Assembly: GCF_964275005.1 (NCBI RefSeq)
Contig: NC_092694.1
Span: 33,430,967-33,494,966, forward strand
Direction of reading: 5' to 3'
DNA from: Diadema setosum
Taxonomy: Eukaryota; Echinodermata; Echinoidea; Diadematoida; Diadematidae
DNA: 64,000 nucleotides
This document shows positions 51,801 to 59,811 of the stretch, piece after piece. Within the stretch, counting starts at the first letter, position 1, and each line of letters begins with the position of its first letter. Under the pieces are notes generated by a model. That model did not search any database. It was given only the letters and a program-made list of their open reading frames with translations, and was not told the origin of the DNA. The position numbers and the translations under genes were made by a program.

Positions 51801-53006
51801 TATTTTCATTAATGATAATGATAATGAATAACATTTATATAGCGCTTAAAGGTATTAGCCCACATTTGTAAACCTGCAGCAATTGGTCTCATAGTTAGCA
51901 TGGAGTTTGGGTATGATTGCAGTAACACCTGTGCAAAATTTCGTTCCAATTAGTCCATTACTTTCATAAAAATAAATGAAAATGCACCGTAATCCGTATG
52001 CATGCGTATAACGCTCGCTAGCTCCGGTCCACGCACGTGTTACATGTACAATGTACGTAGCTATAGCCCGCGCTCGTAATTCGATTTTGGGTCGGGTTGA
52101 CCCGGTTTGAAAACTGATTTTAAAACGATGATTTTCTCTCTTTTATCGAATGGTATAGACAAAGAGCGACAGGTGAGGTATGTTACTGTTATAACTTGTA
52201 CTTGAAGTCATATTGGACCTGTTTTATGCAGTTTTGATTTTCGTGGGTTTGCAAATGTGGGCTAGTACCTTTAATACTGATTTTTCTAAGCGCATCGATC
52301 CGGAAAAAAAAAAGAAAAGAAGTATGACATTAATCTCTGTGTCATAATATTTTTGTTTGTTCATTGTATTCTTGAGAGAAAAAAAAAAGTTGCAGAAATA
52401 GATTGATATTGAAATTGATTTGAAAATGTATTTACAGGTTTGTTTGTGATTGGTCTTTGCTTTTCTTCGTAGTCTTACCGTTATTCCTCCAAGATGTATC
52501 CATCCAGTACCGACCACTATAAGTGAGACCGTTTATCACCTTCCAGGCGCTGCTCGGGGAGATTTTTACCCCACAGTCGCTGAGGCCCTGTCCTGTCGAG
52601 TAATTAAGCTGATCAAAGTCACAGGAGAACAACGCTTGAAAAGGGGAAAAAAAGGAAAGAAAGAAACAGGGATTAAATGCAACGAGTAAACAAATCCGAA
52701 CAGAAAAAAAAACATTCAATTTTTATAAGAAACTTGTTATCTGTCTAAAGGAAAGAGTTCGGTAACGACAACACTGGGAGATTTAGACGAATCTACAATT
52801 GAAATGTTCCTCTTTTTTTGAAAATGTTAAGGAGGGGGGAAGAAGGAAGAGAAGGGAACAGAAAGAGAGGTGCTCGGCGGAATGGACTGGTCCTATACGG
52901 AAAGACAATAAGAATGACATCATGACAACTCGATACCTGTTTCAGCTACACCTGCGTGATAGTATGTCGTCTGCACCAAGACATAGAGGGCCACATTGAA
53001 CTCCAT
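30439..53006 (-). CDS. MAM-domain type I membrane receptor-like protein (five exons)
   Basis: Exons 53006-52952, 52634-52436, 35156-34946, 33853-33763 and 30977-30439 join in phases 1, 2, 0 and 1 to an uninterrupted 364-residue protein. Layout: signal peptide (about 1-18); one MAM domain (about 22-176), recognised by CDF near its start, ALLSFSYKMFG and IIFTASW...RIAIDNIEV; Thr/Ser stalk (about 178-268); transmembrane helix (about 271-296); a KRTQKEKKRKK stop-transfer; and a tail with SPYQEL, ELYAPP, KLPPKK and HYSEIL. Known: MAM domains mediate extracellular adhesion or dimerisation. SPYQEL fits the ITIM pattern and LPPKK an SH3-type ligand. Inference: a small adhesive signalling receptor. 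A strong alternative donor in exon 2 (at 52478) would need an extra exon I did not find. Intron 2 (17.3 kb) is filled with mobile elements. Confidence 0.7.
31390..31780. repeat. Dispersed repeat, diverged copy (relative near 60.12-60.46 kb)
   Basis: Matching stretches in the two places include GATGACGTCACTGGCAG versus GATGTCACTGACAG, and a block with AAGTAATCTGAAGAAAAATG versus AAGTAGTCTGGAGAAAAATAG. It is interrupted by a poly-T run and a G-rich run. Class unknown. Confidence 0.4.
32777..32948. repeat. Inverted repeat, 28-bp arms
   Basis: Arms 32777-32804 and 32921-32948 are reverse complements with one mismatch, 116 bases apart. The motif CACGAGT/ACTCGTG recurs several times between 32760 and 32995, and GAGTGA-type motifs recur at 32.59-32.74 kb. 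It may be part of a larger degenerate element in intron 4 of the MAM gene. Confidence 0.6.
33312..33612. repeat. Three tandem copies of a ~100-bp unit
   Basis: AATCGTCT recurs at about 33351, 33451 and 33552, each followed by CTTTAAATAATGTTTCATAT. Units are about 90% alike. It is intronic in the MAM gene. Confidence 0.85.
33763..33853 (-). CDS. Exon 4: C-terminal end of MAM domain
   Basis: The acceptor ends TAACGTTACAG's reverse-strand equivalent (AG at 33854-33855); the donor is GACG|GTAAGA. It starts in phase 0 and ends in phase 1. IIFTASW followed by GRIAIDNIEV matches the conserved MAM ending, where a hydrophobic strand precedes an IA(I/L)DDI-type motif. Confidence 0.75.
34946..35156 (-). 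CDS. Exon 3: central MAM domain
   Basis: The acceptor is CTGCAAATAG and the donor CCGAG|GTATAA; phase 2 in, phase 0 out. ALLSFSYKMFGP followed by GQLNVSVCG corresponds to the MAM core (a LSFWYHMYG-like strand, then a TLNVYV-like strand), and GWIRSSDVTI to the WxxxxVTI-like strand. The family match is clear by eye. Confidence 0.75.
35595..39193. mobile_element. 3.6-kb foldback element with tandem-repeat arms
   Basis: The outer ~860 bases on each side are inverted copies: TAGTCCAAGAGCATTA opens the left arm and its complement closes the right. Each arm holds five units of about 160-180 bp marked by CCAAGATGGCGTCCAAAATG (left arm near 35727, 35887, 36048, 36228, 36394; right arm near 38371, 38535, 38699, 38862, 39023). 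CAG stands outside both ends, a possible 3-bp duplication. The middle (about 36.58-37.9 kb) is a degenerate array of about 150-bp units. No protein is encoded. It resembles foldback-type DNA elements. Confidence 0.7.
36580..37900. repeat. Degenerate tandem array inside the foldback element
   Basis: A unit of roughly 140-160 bp carries TATTTCACCAAA, then TGAAAATGCAAAATCTCCC, then a C-rich tract ending CACACTTCC. The copies at about 37.25, 37.42 and 37.57 kb are clearest; earlier ones are more decayed. Open frames across it follow the repeat and are not genes. Confidence 0.6.
40228..40286. repeat. (TATTG)n microsatellite
   Basis: TGTTG units pass into nine or so TATTG units. Confidence 0.95.
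40583..40760 (-). repeat. (ATTG)n run with possible LINE 3' tail
   Basis: About 35 bases of GATT repeat abut a GGTTTATTAAAAATGC stretch. On the minus strand this reads as an AT-rich 3' end with a tetranucleotide tail, as in L2/CR1-like LINEs. No coding part remains, so the class is tentative. Confidence 0.35.
41134..41382. mobile_element. 249-bp TA-flanked inverted-repeat element, copy 2
   Basis: Same family as 22574-22821, with ends TGAAGGGTTTGTTTGC and GCAAACAAACTCTTCA and TA on both sides. The right end and its TA overlap the 5-bp target duplication of the adjoining LTR retrotransposon, so this element was here first. Confidence 0.75.
41386..43456 (+). repeat. 5' LTR
   Basis: It starts TGTCACAGG and ends CCATGTGACA. 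It matches the 3' LTR along its whole length, with differences almost only in A, C, T and TA tracts. Confidence 0.92.
43462..43479 (+). promoter_or_regulatory. Primer binding site, tRNA-Pro-like
   Basis: TGGGGGCACGTCCGGGAG begins five bases after the LTR. It matches the 3' end complement of animal tRNA-Pro at 16 of 18 positions, from my memory of that tRNA. Confidence 0.65.
43630..48174 (+). CDS. Gag-Pol polyprotein of the Gmr1-clade retrotransposon
   Basis: 1514 codons in one frame. Order: Gag (about 1-280); two CCHC zinc knuckles (from about C289 and C314); an aspartic protease with a DSG motif (D461); integrase with an HHCC zinc region (about 656-700), a D726/D786/E822 catalytic triad (35 residues between the last two) and a GPF module near 961; reverse transcriptase (about 1097-1290) with YIDD at 1249; RNase H (about 1395-1510) with D1400 and a TDHHPL block. 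The family role is copying the element's RNA to DNA and integrating it. Integrase before reverse transcriptase is diagnostic for Gmr1. It is read as one frame, without the separate gag and pol frames many relatives use. Confidence 0.93.
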   Translation: MDVTKLAETGEKLGFSGSELRAFVKEQQDIARDERAEQLEIKRAEKATAELRLKIVETQENANASTSTPEVNRPKARTPKLPPFHAEKDDLDAYLQRYERYARSQEWPQEEWAINLSALLTGSALEVYARLSAADADNYKVLKAALLKRFQLTAESFRQKFLTCRPENGESGHQYATRLESYLERWIELSGTAFTFDGLKDLLLRGQFVEGCPRELALFVKERQPCTLDEATSIAEQYLEARGGTFKPSPAPRANAPRMLPGETKRAPGKTNANARSLFPPQTQNQRQCFLCGRPGHLARDCPKPGNTQSPPTCFVCKKPGHYARDCRLNPKNVAGMVAHGMWSEMPREESNSFPGEYYSSPPFNPNDNLQGVMSGDPTVSNAVIPPEVSSSNRVEASCMVVKLPPSAPQACCMGPCGDRVQLPCGHSLPMLSAACSENVVRKMPVVIGAVGGKRATVLRDSGCSSAVIREDLVDKSQLTGEENTCVLIDGTVRKLPIAMIYVDTPYFTGSIEALCMKTPLYDLILGNLEGVRAPGDPDQNWTLSINPAGAVETRGQKKQLGKPFRPLKVPTPLEETVTPALLKQAQADDDSLRKLRGLGKSQTEKVSDHCAVSSFFYENGILYRKFHSPKVESDTLFTQVVVPKPYRAQVLRAAHETLLGGHQGAKKTLDKILSNFFWPGITGDVSRYCRSCDVCQRTLHKGRVPKAPLGRMPLIEVPFERIAVDIVGPIHPMTERKNRYILTIIDYATRYPEAIPLPSIETERVAEALVSVFTRVGIPKEMLTDQGSQFTSEVMKQVSNLLSVRQITTSPYHPAANGLVERFNGTLKQMLKRMCSERPVDWDRYVEPLLFAIRESPQDSLGFSPFELLYGRKVRGPMTILRELWTGNIETGETKTTCQYMFDLRNRLEETCHAARDQLQRSASRYKRYYDRKSRQRQLEVGDLVLLLLSTDRNKLLLQWKGPFAVTAKVSDTDYRIDVKGKSKVFHINLLKKYNERESSLLISDPSADVACTAVLEPDDNEMTSPNLLPEMSNSALLQPYPMEAKESLGDVDVNNDLTPSQQAQVRELMGKYEDIFTDIPGHTSLGEHGIELTVKEIPRSKPYPIPHALRETVQEEVRTMLSLGVIERSNSPTASPIVLVKKPDGSNRFCVDFRRLNKVTKFDSEPIPDQEELFTRLASDKFFTKIDLSKGYWQVPMSERSKELTAFITPDGLYHFKVMPFGLVNAPATFSRLMRTLLSGLKGVVNYIDDILVHSDTWEQHLDTLGLLFQRLRDANLTARPSKCSVGHSQVEFLGHVVGLGQVSPRPGKVESITKVSRPETKKQLRSLLGMTNYYRKFIPNYAAIAAPLTDKTKKAEPNKLEWGVPQEVAFNTLKNKLDNAPILHLPDLSLPFVLRTDASEIGVGAVLLQAHGDTKFPVAYISRKLLPRERNYSTIERECLAIVWAVRKLEPYLYGKEFVLETDHHPLTYMQSAKVINGRIMRWALALQPYRFKMEAIKGTDNVGADLLSRM
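48218..48233 (+). promoter_or_regulatory. Polypurine tract
   Basis: TGAAGGGGGAGTAAAA lies directly against the 3' LTR, the usual second-strand priming site. Confidence 0.75.
48234..50295 (+). repeat. 3' LTR
   Basis: It starts TGTCACAGG and ends CCATGTGACA, and is followed by the duplicated CATAT. It is nearly identical to the 5' LTR. Confidence 0.92.
50301..51845. other. Intron sequence right of the retrotransposon
   Basis: AT-rich, with poly-A runs near 50414 and 51322 and an unpaired G/C-rich patch near 51430-51530. No exon recognised. The sequence from 51780 to 51845 (ATGATA repeats, then ATTTATATAGCGC) resumes after the next element and looks like a dispersed repeat. Confidence 0.5.
51850..52270. 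mobile_element. 421-bp TTAA-flanked inverted-repeat element
   Basis: The left end AGGTATTAGCCCACATTTG and right end CAAATGTGGGCTAGTACCT are inverted repeats of about 27 bases with two mismatches. TTAA stands on both sides (51846-51849, 52271-52274), as in piggyBac-type insertions. It interrupts a TATATAGCGC repeat and ends 166 bases from the exon 2 boundary of the MAM gene. No coding frame. Confidence 0.7.
52436..52634 (-). CDS. Exon 2: N-terminal MAM domain
   Basis: The acceptor is CCCTTTTCAAG, phase 1. The frame opens ALFSCDFDQ, the CDFE-like MAM start, with a second Cys in LSDCG and GRYWMDTS matching the GYYMYVD-like strand. Two donors are possible: AACG|GTAAGA at 52478 (stronger, phase 1) or AACCT|GTAAAT at 52435 (phase 2). 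Only the second joins exon 3 in phase, so it is used for this model. Confidence 0.65.
52952..53006 (-). CDS. Exon 1: start codon and signal peptide
   Basis: ATG at 53006 in a good context (ATCATGG), encoding MEFNVALYVLVQTTYYHA and ending at the donor GCAG|GTGTAG in phase 1, as exon 2 requires. The hydrophobic stretch is modest for a signal peptide, but its position, phase and length fit. Confidence 0.5.
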
Positions 53007-53188
53007 GATGGACTCTCTGTCAAGTAGTTGTGGTTGATCAATCATTAACAGAGGAAAAACGTCCCCCAAAAGCTATCCAGACAGAAAGCTCAAATCACCA
53101 AAGACGGCAGGTCTGGACTTCAGCCGTGAATGTGCCAATCAAAGGCAGACTAACTTTCTGAAGGTTCAACTGGACTGAGTTCGCGGGC

Positions 53189-53198
53189 TCTATATCCC
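53189..53198 (-). promoter_or_regulatory. Possible TATA-like box of the MAM gene
   Basis: GGATATAGAG on the minus strand, about 185 bases upstream of the proposed start codon. There is no other support. Confidence 0.15.
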
Positions 53199-53587
53199 TC
53201 TTTGTCTCTTCAGAAATCCGTTTGGTTGAAAAAAAAAAAGTCGGAGGAACAATCGACGATGAGCGAAAGTGAGATTAAATTCTCCCTGTCTTCAAGTACA
53301 TGCCATTATATTATACATCCTACAATGACTTCGATTCTTGGCCAGGCGTGCACACTCAAGGAAAATACTTGTGTACAAGTATGTCTTATGTGTCTTTCAT
53401 CAATTTCTACACAGGACAGTGGGTATCCAAGTAGTTACTGGCTATACATTAGTTTAGGAAAATAGTGGTGATAGATCACTCTAGACGAGTTCCTGTAACT
53501 GTGATCACAATCCTAACCATCATTATTGGTAAAGTTCATCATCATTGTTATTTCTTTGATTGGCATCTCTCTAATCTTTCTTTAATC

Positions 53588-53838
53588 ATCATCATCATAA
53601 GGTCTCCTTCATCAGGGTAACCCCTGCAGTGTTGTGACTGTTCTAGCAGAGGGTCCTGCCATTGTCATTACCCTAGCGTTTCCAGGTACCCATTACACCT
53701 GGGTCGAGAGGGACATCGTGGGTAAAAAAAAACAAAAAAAAAACATCTTATACAAGGACGTAAACACAGAGCGGGATTCGAACTCGGGTTCTCTGATTAG
53801 GGGGTCGAAAGTCTTATCCACTATGCCATAGCACCCCC
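53588..53838 (-). mobile_element. tRNA-derived SINE
   Basis: On the minus strand, box A (TGGCATAGTGGA, 53828-53817) and box B (GAGTTCGAATCCC, 53785-53773) follow a GGGGTGC start. The body contains ACCCAGGTGTAATGGGTACC and the element ends in ATGATGATGATT, a simple tail. The tRNA head is better preserved than in the 28.5-kb SINE, and the bodies differ, so these are two families. Confidence 0.75.
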
Positions 53839-56800
53839 ATTATGTGACATCTTCACTATTCAATCACCATCCATTCAAAAATGGCATCTATGACCACATG
53901 AAGAGGAACTAATAGATCCAACCGAGATGTCGCAATGGTTGGGTCTAATGGGTGCAATGAGAGAGATATCTGCATTTCCTTTAGTATAAATTGTCAAATT
54001 CGAAGTAAATAACAAAAACAGACAAAAGGACCGGTAAGTCACAAATGTGTGAATAAGGGTGAGATTAGAGCCTTTAGCAAAGACTAGATTTTTTTTGTTG
54101 TTGTTGAAAAGACGACATGCGAATACCATGGGCAATGTTATCATCATTAACGTCGTTCAAGGAATCCTCTGCATATAAGAATATGAATGTAACGTCTAAG
54201 AGCCGATGTCATCGTAATGTTGCACTCGAACCATCACTCCTTACAGAATTTTGGGTTTAGTTTGGCATCCTTTGTATGGAAACATACGCACATCACGTAC
54301 ACCCACATACACACAAACAGGCACACACACACCTCCACGCACATTACACACATAAATAAGCAAACAACACTATAACCTATATTTTTGTTCAAGAGACAGA
54401 GATGATTATTGAATGTTAATATATATATATATATACTTGATATAATGAATACCCGAAGTATTCGAATATTTAATGGTGACGTCTGATTCAACAAGAACAC
54501 ACGTTCCACATAAACCCATTGTATATCATTCAAATAACTTGATCACAAACATGCTTTTCCATCTTCCCCTTATTTATTATCCAAAGTACATTCAAGAGGC
54601 AGATAAAACAACCCAAAAAAAACAACAACAAACAAACAAACAAACAAACACTCAGTGGTGTCATTATCAACTTCTCCTGAAACTTTCATCATAATTAACG
54701 GTTCGAGTTATTTTGCAAACAGACATAGCCAACTAACCCAGACAAGTCAACGCCGACAAACGCATAACTTCCTCGGCGGAAGTAATAATGTTCACGATAA
54801 GTTTATTTTTATACACACTCAAGACTGCCGAATGTATCTTCATTGTACGTAAACTTTAGACAATTGTGATGCAAATTTCTACTTACAGTTTCTGCGACCT
54901 ATCTGATGGTTTCGAAAGCTGCTTTGCGTTTGTTTATATTGCTCTCTTCCATTTTTTCTTTTAGCAGCTTTCCCTCCCCGGGTTTTTTTTTTTTTTTTTT
55001 TTTTTTTGTTCATGTGGTTCAGGCAATAATCTTAAACGGGGAGATAGGGGAGATAGTAATTATGATAATTGTCATTATTCCTTGTAATGCATTTAGTTAG
55101 TCCCCACAAGGGTTCCCCAATAATCTTGCTAAATACTGTATGTCTCCCATACTGATATACAAAGTCTATCTCTATCTCTATTCCTCTATTTCTCTCTTTC
55201 TCTCTCTCTCTCTCTCTGTCTGGCTTGAATGTTTTTATCCCCTCTTATAATTTGATCCGTCTTGTTTATATGATAGCTCTTCAAAGCTCAAACGTCAAAG
55301 TTCAAATTCATTTTCATTTCCATTAAATACACAGATAAAATTATATAAAATGTATAAGCAGAACATATTTTTAATAATTGAAAAAAACCCCTTAAATTAA
55401 CAAAATTCCTATGTGTGATAATGAGTAACCAAATGAAGAAAAGATAATTGTATTTTTTTATTTTTGAATAATAATAGTACAAATTAAGTAAGGATTGGAA
55501 TGGAAATGGAGGATCCTACTAAAAAACAAAGCTTGTACGATATAATATGGGACCCTCACAAAAATACTTAAGAGAACGAATAATGAATTATTGAAACTAC
55601 TAACAGATATCACACAAATCAAAGAAATCAATGTCAACTGACATGAGATCAAATCAGATCAAAGAAAAAAAAAGAGAATAGGAAACTACAACACGTGCCA
55701 TCGTGGACACAAGCAGACGGGATTCCATGATGTAAGAGTAATGATAAAATACAACCTGGATTGAATATATCGCAAAGAATCATGTGCATATACCAGTAAG
55801 AATGCAGAAAGGTGGACTTAAAAGAAGGAGAGAATAGACACAGTGGTATATACGGTACAATTACAGGAACATCTGAAGAGATTATATTTCTCTAAAAAAA
55901 AAAGATTTATATGTAATTGTTTGATGTTTAAAGAAATTTGATTTTGATTTATATGATGAAACGAACCTAATTCGGTTTTTGTATAAGATTTCAATAAAAA
56001 TAATTTTTATTAAATCTTGAAAGATCTGATATCATATTGTTATGAAGTGAGTTCCAATACTTTGGCCGATCGTAAATGAAGGTATTCTGAGCCACTTAAG
56101 TTCTCAAAAATGGTAAATTGAAGTCATTCCATCCCTTGTTGGATAATTGTGAATGGACTGATTTCTTCTATACTTTATTTCAAATATATGTGGAAGATTA
56201 TTTTTATCATAATTATACATAGATTGTCCTAAGTTGAACACATACAGATCTTCAATTTTTCAACATTTTATGTTAAAAAAATAACGGGTTAGTACAACGT
56301 AGGAGACAGAAATGCAGTATGACATGATACAGAGTGACTTCTTTCGTAATAGAAATAATTTGTCTAAGAGTGATTGATATATATTTTCTCACAGTATCAA
56401 TCTACACTATAGCACCAGAGAAAGACAAAGTATATCGAGCACCGGAGGGGATGTAACCAGAGCAGATCGAGAGTGCACTTAAAGCATGAAATATCTGCTT
56501 GAGTAGTGTTGAGGTTGAAATGTATACTTCGAAAACAAGGTGCTTGCTTTTTACCCTTTCTCTTTTCGCCCTTTCTATTATTGGTCATAAGTGGTATTTT
56601 TAATGTGTCTCAGTTTCTAGTAATCTCACAATAGATATATTGAATCAACATGCATTCAGCAGTCAGTCACCTCACAAGTCTCACTAAAGTCTCATTAAAA
56701 TCTCATAGTAAAGTTCATACCACTTCTATGTATTTTCACTTCACAACAAATCAGTGTATTTTGTAGACGATTAGAGTTCTTTTCTTCATATGGTTATGGC

Positions 56801-57447
56801 CATATTAGTGCCTCCACTTTTTAATTTTCGAATATCATCTCTACATAAATGACTGCTTCACAGAGGCTGCAACTGTGTAAGCATCATGACTTCATAATCA
56901 ATGGTTCAATCAATTACTGTACTACATGCTCAAGTAAGCGTATAATACACGAACAATCGTATTTGTATTAAAGTAGGATTTACTTATCGTCAATATAGCA
57001 ACATTAGATTCATGAACAGTAGATATTTCCATTGTACAAACCACACAAATAAACATATAACTTTTATCTCCGCCTATACCTTGAAACCCTATAAGTGCTA
57101 TTTGCTCTCCTTTTTACATCTTCATTTATACTGACGGTCATATTTTCACATTTCTATTCACCTATAATTAGAAATAGCAGCATAAGTTCATGAATTATAT
57201 TTCCATTGTATTAACTACAGAGATAAATGTCTCACTTTTATTTCTGCATATTATTATGCCTTTTCCTTATTTACATGTATCACATGGCATTATACGTTAC
57301 TAGTATATTATTATACAAAAGATATACATTTCATTGCGTAGTTTTTATGTATTCCGCTACACTCGAATTCAAAAGTCATGTGAGACACCTTTAAAGAAAA
57401 CCTTGTTGATACATTTCTATATCACTTACTAAGCAAACATAATTGAT

Positions 57448-57620
57448 CCATTCATTTATTTTCTCCATTTCCAAAAGAAACATATAAATATTTTACAGAA
57501 ATTGAATACATAAACTACGTTGCAATACATAGTAAAAAAAAATACAGAAAGTTTTAAAGGTTTGTACGGAAAAGCTGAAAATAGGGAGGAACGCTAAAAA
57601 ACAGTGCTTGTAGGGTGCAT
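57448..57620 (-). repeat. Dispersed repeat, LINE-tail-like (relative of 8.56 kb copy)
   Basis: Same order of blocks as at 8561-8785: ATTCATTTATT, AAGAAACATATAAATA, ACAGAAATTGAATACAT, GGGAGGAACGCTAAAA, CTTGTAGGGTG. Confidence 0.5.
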
Positions 57621-58038
57621 CCCCCTCCACACACGTATAATACAACAAATTATATGACTGATATAGTGTTAAACATGAAAAAGGAAATACAAGAAAAGCC
57701 AAGATATGGAAACCTAAATAACTGGAAACAATCATCCTGGACAAATCCTTACACTAAGTCGCTGTCATGCAGGAAGAAAAAGGAAATTGTGTGTGTGTGC
57801 GTGTGTGTGTGTGAGAGAGAGAAAGAGAGGGAGAGAGGGGGAGAGAGAGGAAGGAAAGAGGGAGAGAGGGAGAGTTAGGAACATTAATAGGCATCCATTT
57901 TGTTGATATTATAAGAATAATCCCTATTGATGAAAAGAATTCTGAAATTTAAATATGGCAGGAAGTAGATGTAATATCATTTCAATGAAGAAAAAAAAAG
58001 CATGGAAATGCCATGTGGCATTATTACATGCAATCTAT

Positions 58039-58621
58039 CGTCGGGGGTTTCACGAACCGACGCTATTTCGTTTTTGAGCGAAAATGCAATTCGGAGAAAA
58101 TCGCGTTTAAAGATCTCACAAGATTTAGACAACGTTTTCAATGACTTTTCCTGTCTTGTGTGTGAAAATTTTGACAGGGTGATGAGAGTGGAAGTTGTTC
58201 TTCCTATCCATAGTGTAATTTTAGTGTGAATTCAAAAAATCTACGATATTTCTGTCTTCAAACTCACTGCGTCGGTTCGTAAACCCATCGTTTCTTGCGC
58301 GCACCATAGGTTATGTACTTAAGCGCGGGTCTCACGAACCGACGTTTACTAGTTGTATACGCCGGTTCGTGAGACCCGCGCTGTAGGGCCTTTCCCTTTG
58401 GATTTGGTATTCCGAACCGATGCAGCATTGTTTTTTCAAATATCGACAATTTCGGGTACTGTCGGTTTTTTCTTTGATATTTAGCTTGATATTATTTTTT
58501 TTTTCATCTGAAATTTTGTGATTTGGTAGAGTTTTGAATGCACTTTCATTTGGTACCAATATCTCAATTTTGAAAAATTTGACCAAAATCGAAATAGCGT
58601 CGGTTCGTGAAACCCCCGACG
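58039..58621. mobile_element. 583-bp element with perfect 32-bp inverted ends and an internal hairpin
   Basis: Bases 58039-58070 and 58590-58621 are perfect inverted repeats beginning CGTCGGGGGTTTCACGAACC. CTAT lies directly outside both ends (58035-58038, 58622-58625), a likely 4-bp target duplication. At 58323-58381 a variant of the same end sequence (GTCTCACGAACCG core) forms a second inverted pair with 22-base arms, one mismatch and a 15-base loop; a further partial copy is near 58273. There is no coding frame. It is a non-autonomous element of unknown superfamily. Confidence 0.75.
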
Positions 58622-59333
58622 CTATATTGTGTTATGCCCAAGGCCATATTATGTACTTAAACAAGTATAATTACAGAAGAAATAACAATAAAAAATAACA
58701 TGAAGTTGTTCTAAGTTTTGTGTTTTTGTTCCCTTCCTTCGGATTCAATACATCATGTTCAATGACAAGTGCCAGAAAAGATGTAATATCGATATGATCA
58801 AAAGAAAACAAGAAAGCAGCTAGAAATCTAAATTCATATGGGTTCCTTGATTTTCAACGTTTTAGGATAGCAGTATAATGAAAGAACAGGATTTCAGTGG
58901 TATTGATTATAATGGAACACAGTACATCACATACTCTCATGAATAGATTCAATACAAATTTTAAGTTTTATAATACATACTTATTCTTTGATTTTATTCC
59001 ACTCAACCCAAGTGAAATTTTCATAATTTCAATAGTTCCAATAAATGAATTAAAATGAATTGAAATGAATTGAAATTGAATTGAAATTGAACAGAAAAGC
59101 GGCTGTCAACCTGACTTTATGATATCAAGATGAATTCAATTAACTTTACAAACGGAGTGATGGTAGTTACTGTATAACGATGGAACAAGAACACGTTCGT
59201 AACGACTTGTAATGCGATTGGCTGTTGCCAAGATTGTACCATTGACACCACAATATTTCAATGTTGTTTAACCTCTATCGCTGAGGAAAAGTCCCAGATA
59301 TTATGGGTTAATCACTGCAATCAAACGTAATTC

Positions 59334-59339
59334 TTTAAT
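59334..59339 (-). terminator. Possible ATTAAA polyadenylation signal of the FMO gene
   Basis: ATTAAA on the minus strand 27 bases past the FMO stop codon. It is close to the stop but otherwise usual. Confidence 0.35.
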
Positions 59340-59365
59340 GCTCTCCATTCCATTGAAACGAGATT

Positions 59366-59701
59366 TCAAAAGGAGATTGCACAGTACAGCCAAAATAGCA
59401 AACTGCACACGAACAAGAATCCCAACAACATTTGCGATGTAGGTTTGTCGGCATCCGGGCTTTTGTCATCGACGGATTTCGTGCGTGCCACGACCTTGGC
59501 GCGAGGTTCGTCGCGCGCTTGCAAAATGGCTGTGTGCGCACCAGACCATGCATTGGGTCCCACGAGTCGGTAGTACATGGGGTAGCAGGGGCCAAAAAGG
59601 TACTTGAACGGAAATCGGGGGTCGATTTTGAACAGATCGAGAAGGCGTGGTCGGCAGCCTACCTTTTCTGCCAGCATGTCCATGTACGGGATCGGGGGAA
59701 A
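59366..59701 (-). CDS. FMO last exon
   Basis: The acceptor is GATTCACCTGCAG; phase 0. It begins FPPIPYMDML, carries the GPCYPMYYRLVGPNAWSGA block conserved in FMOs, then a charged linker and a ~20-residue hydrophobic C-terminus that would anchor the protein in the ER membrane. TGA at 59366-59368. Confidence 0.85.
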   Translation of the reverse strand, partial: FPPIPYMDMLAEKVGCRPRLLDLFKIDPRFPFKYLFGPCYPMYYRLVGPNAWSGAHTAILQARDEPRAKVVARTKSVDDKSPDADKPTSQMLLGFLFVCSLLFWLYCAISF

Positions 59702-59780
59702 CTGCAGGTGAATCAAATCAGATAGAGAGAGACGATGAAATGAATAGAGAGACACTGAGAGAGAAGAAAAGAGAGAGATT

Positions 59781-59811
<31 letters not shown>

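Larger units (their letters stand above)
53199..59333. other. Intergenic interval between the MAM and FMO genes
   Basis: No gene seen. It holds a SINE at 53.6-53.84 kb, CA-rich and AT tracts near 54.3-54.44 kb, a poly-T run near 54.98 kb, a CT run near 55.2 kb, a weak LINE-tail-like copy at 55.43-55.56 kb, a better one at 57.45-57.62 kb, a purine run at 57.79-57.88 kb and a palindromic element at 58.04-58.62 kb. The 55.6-57.4 kb part is plain AT-rich sequence. Confidence 0.6.
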
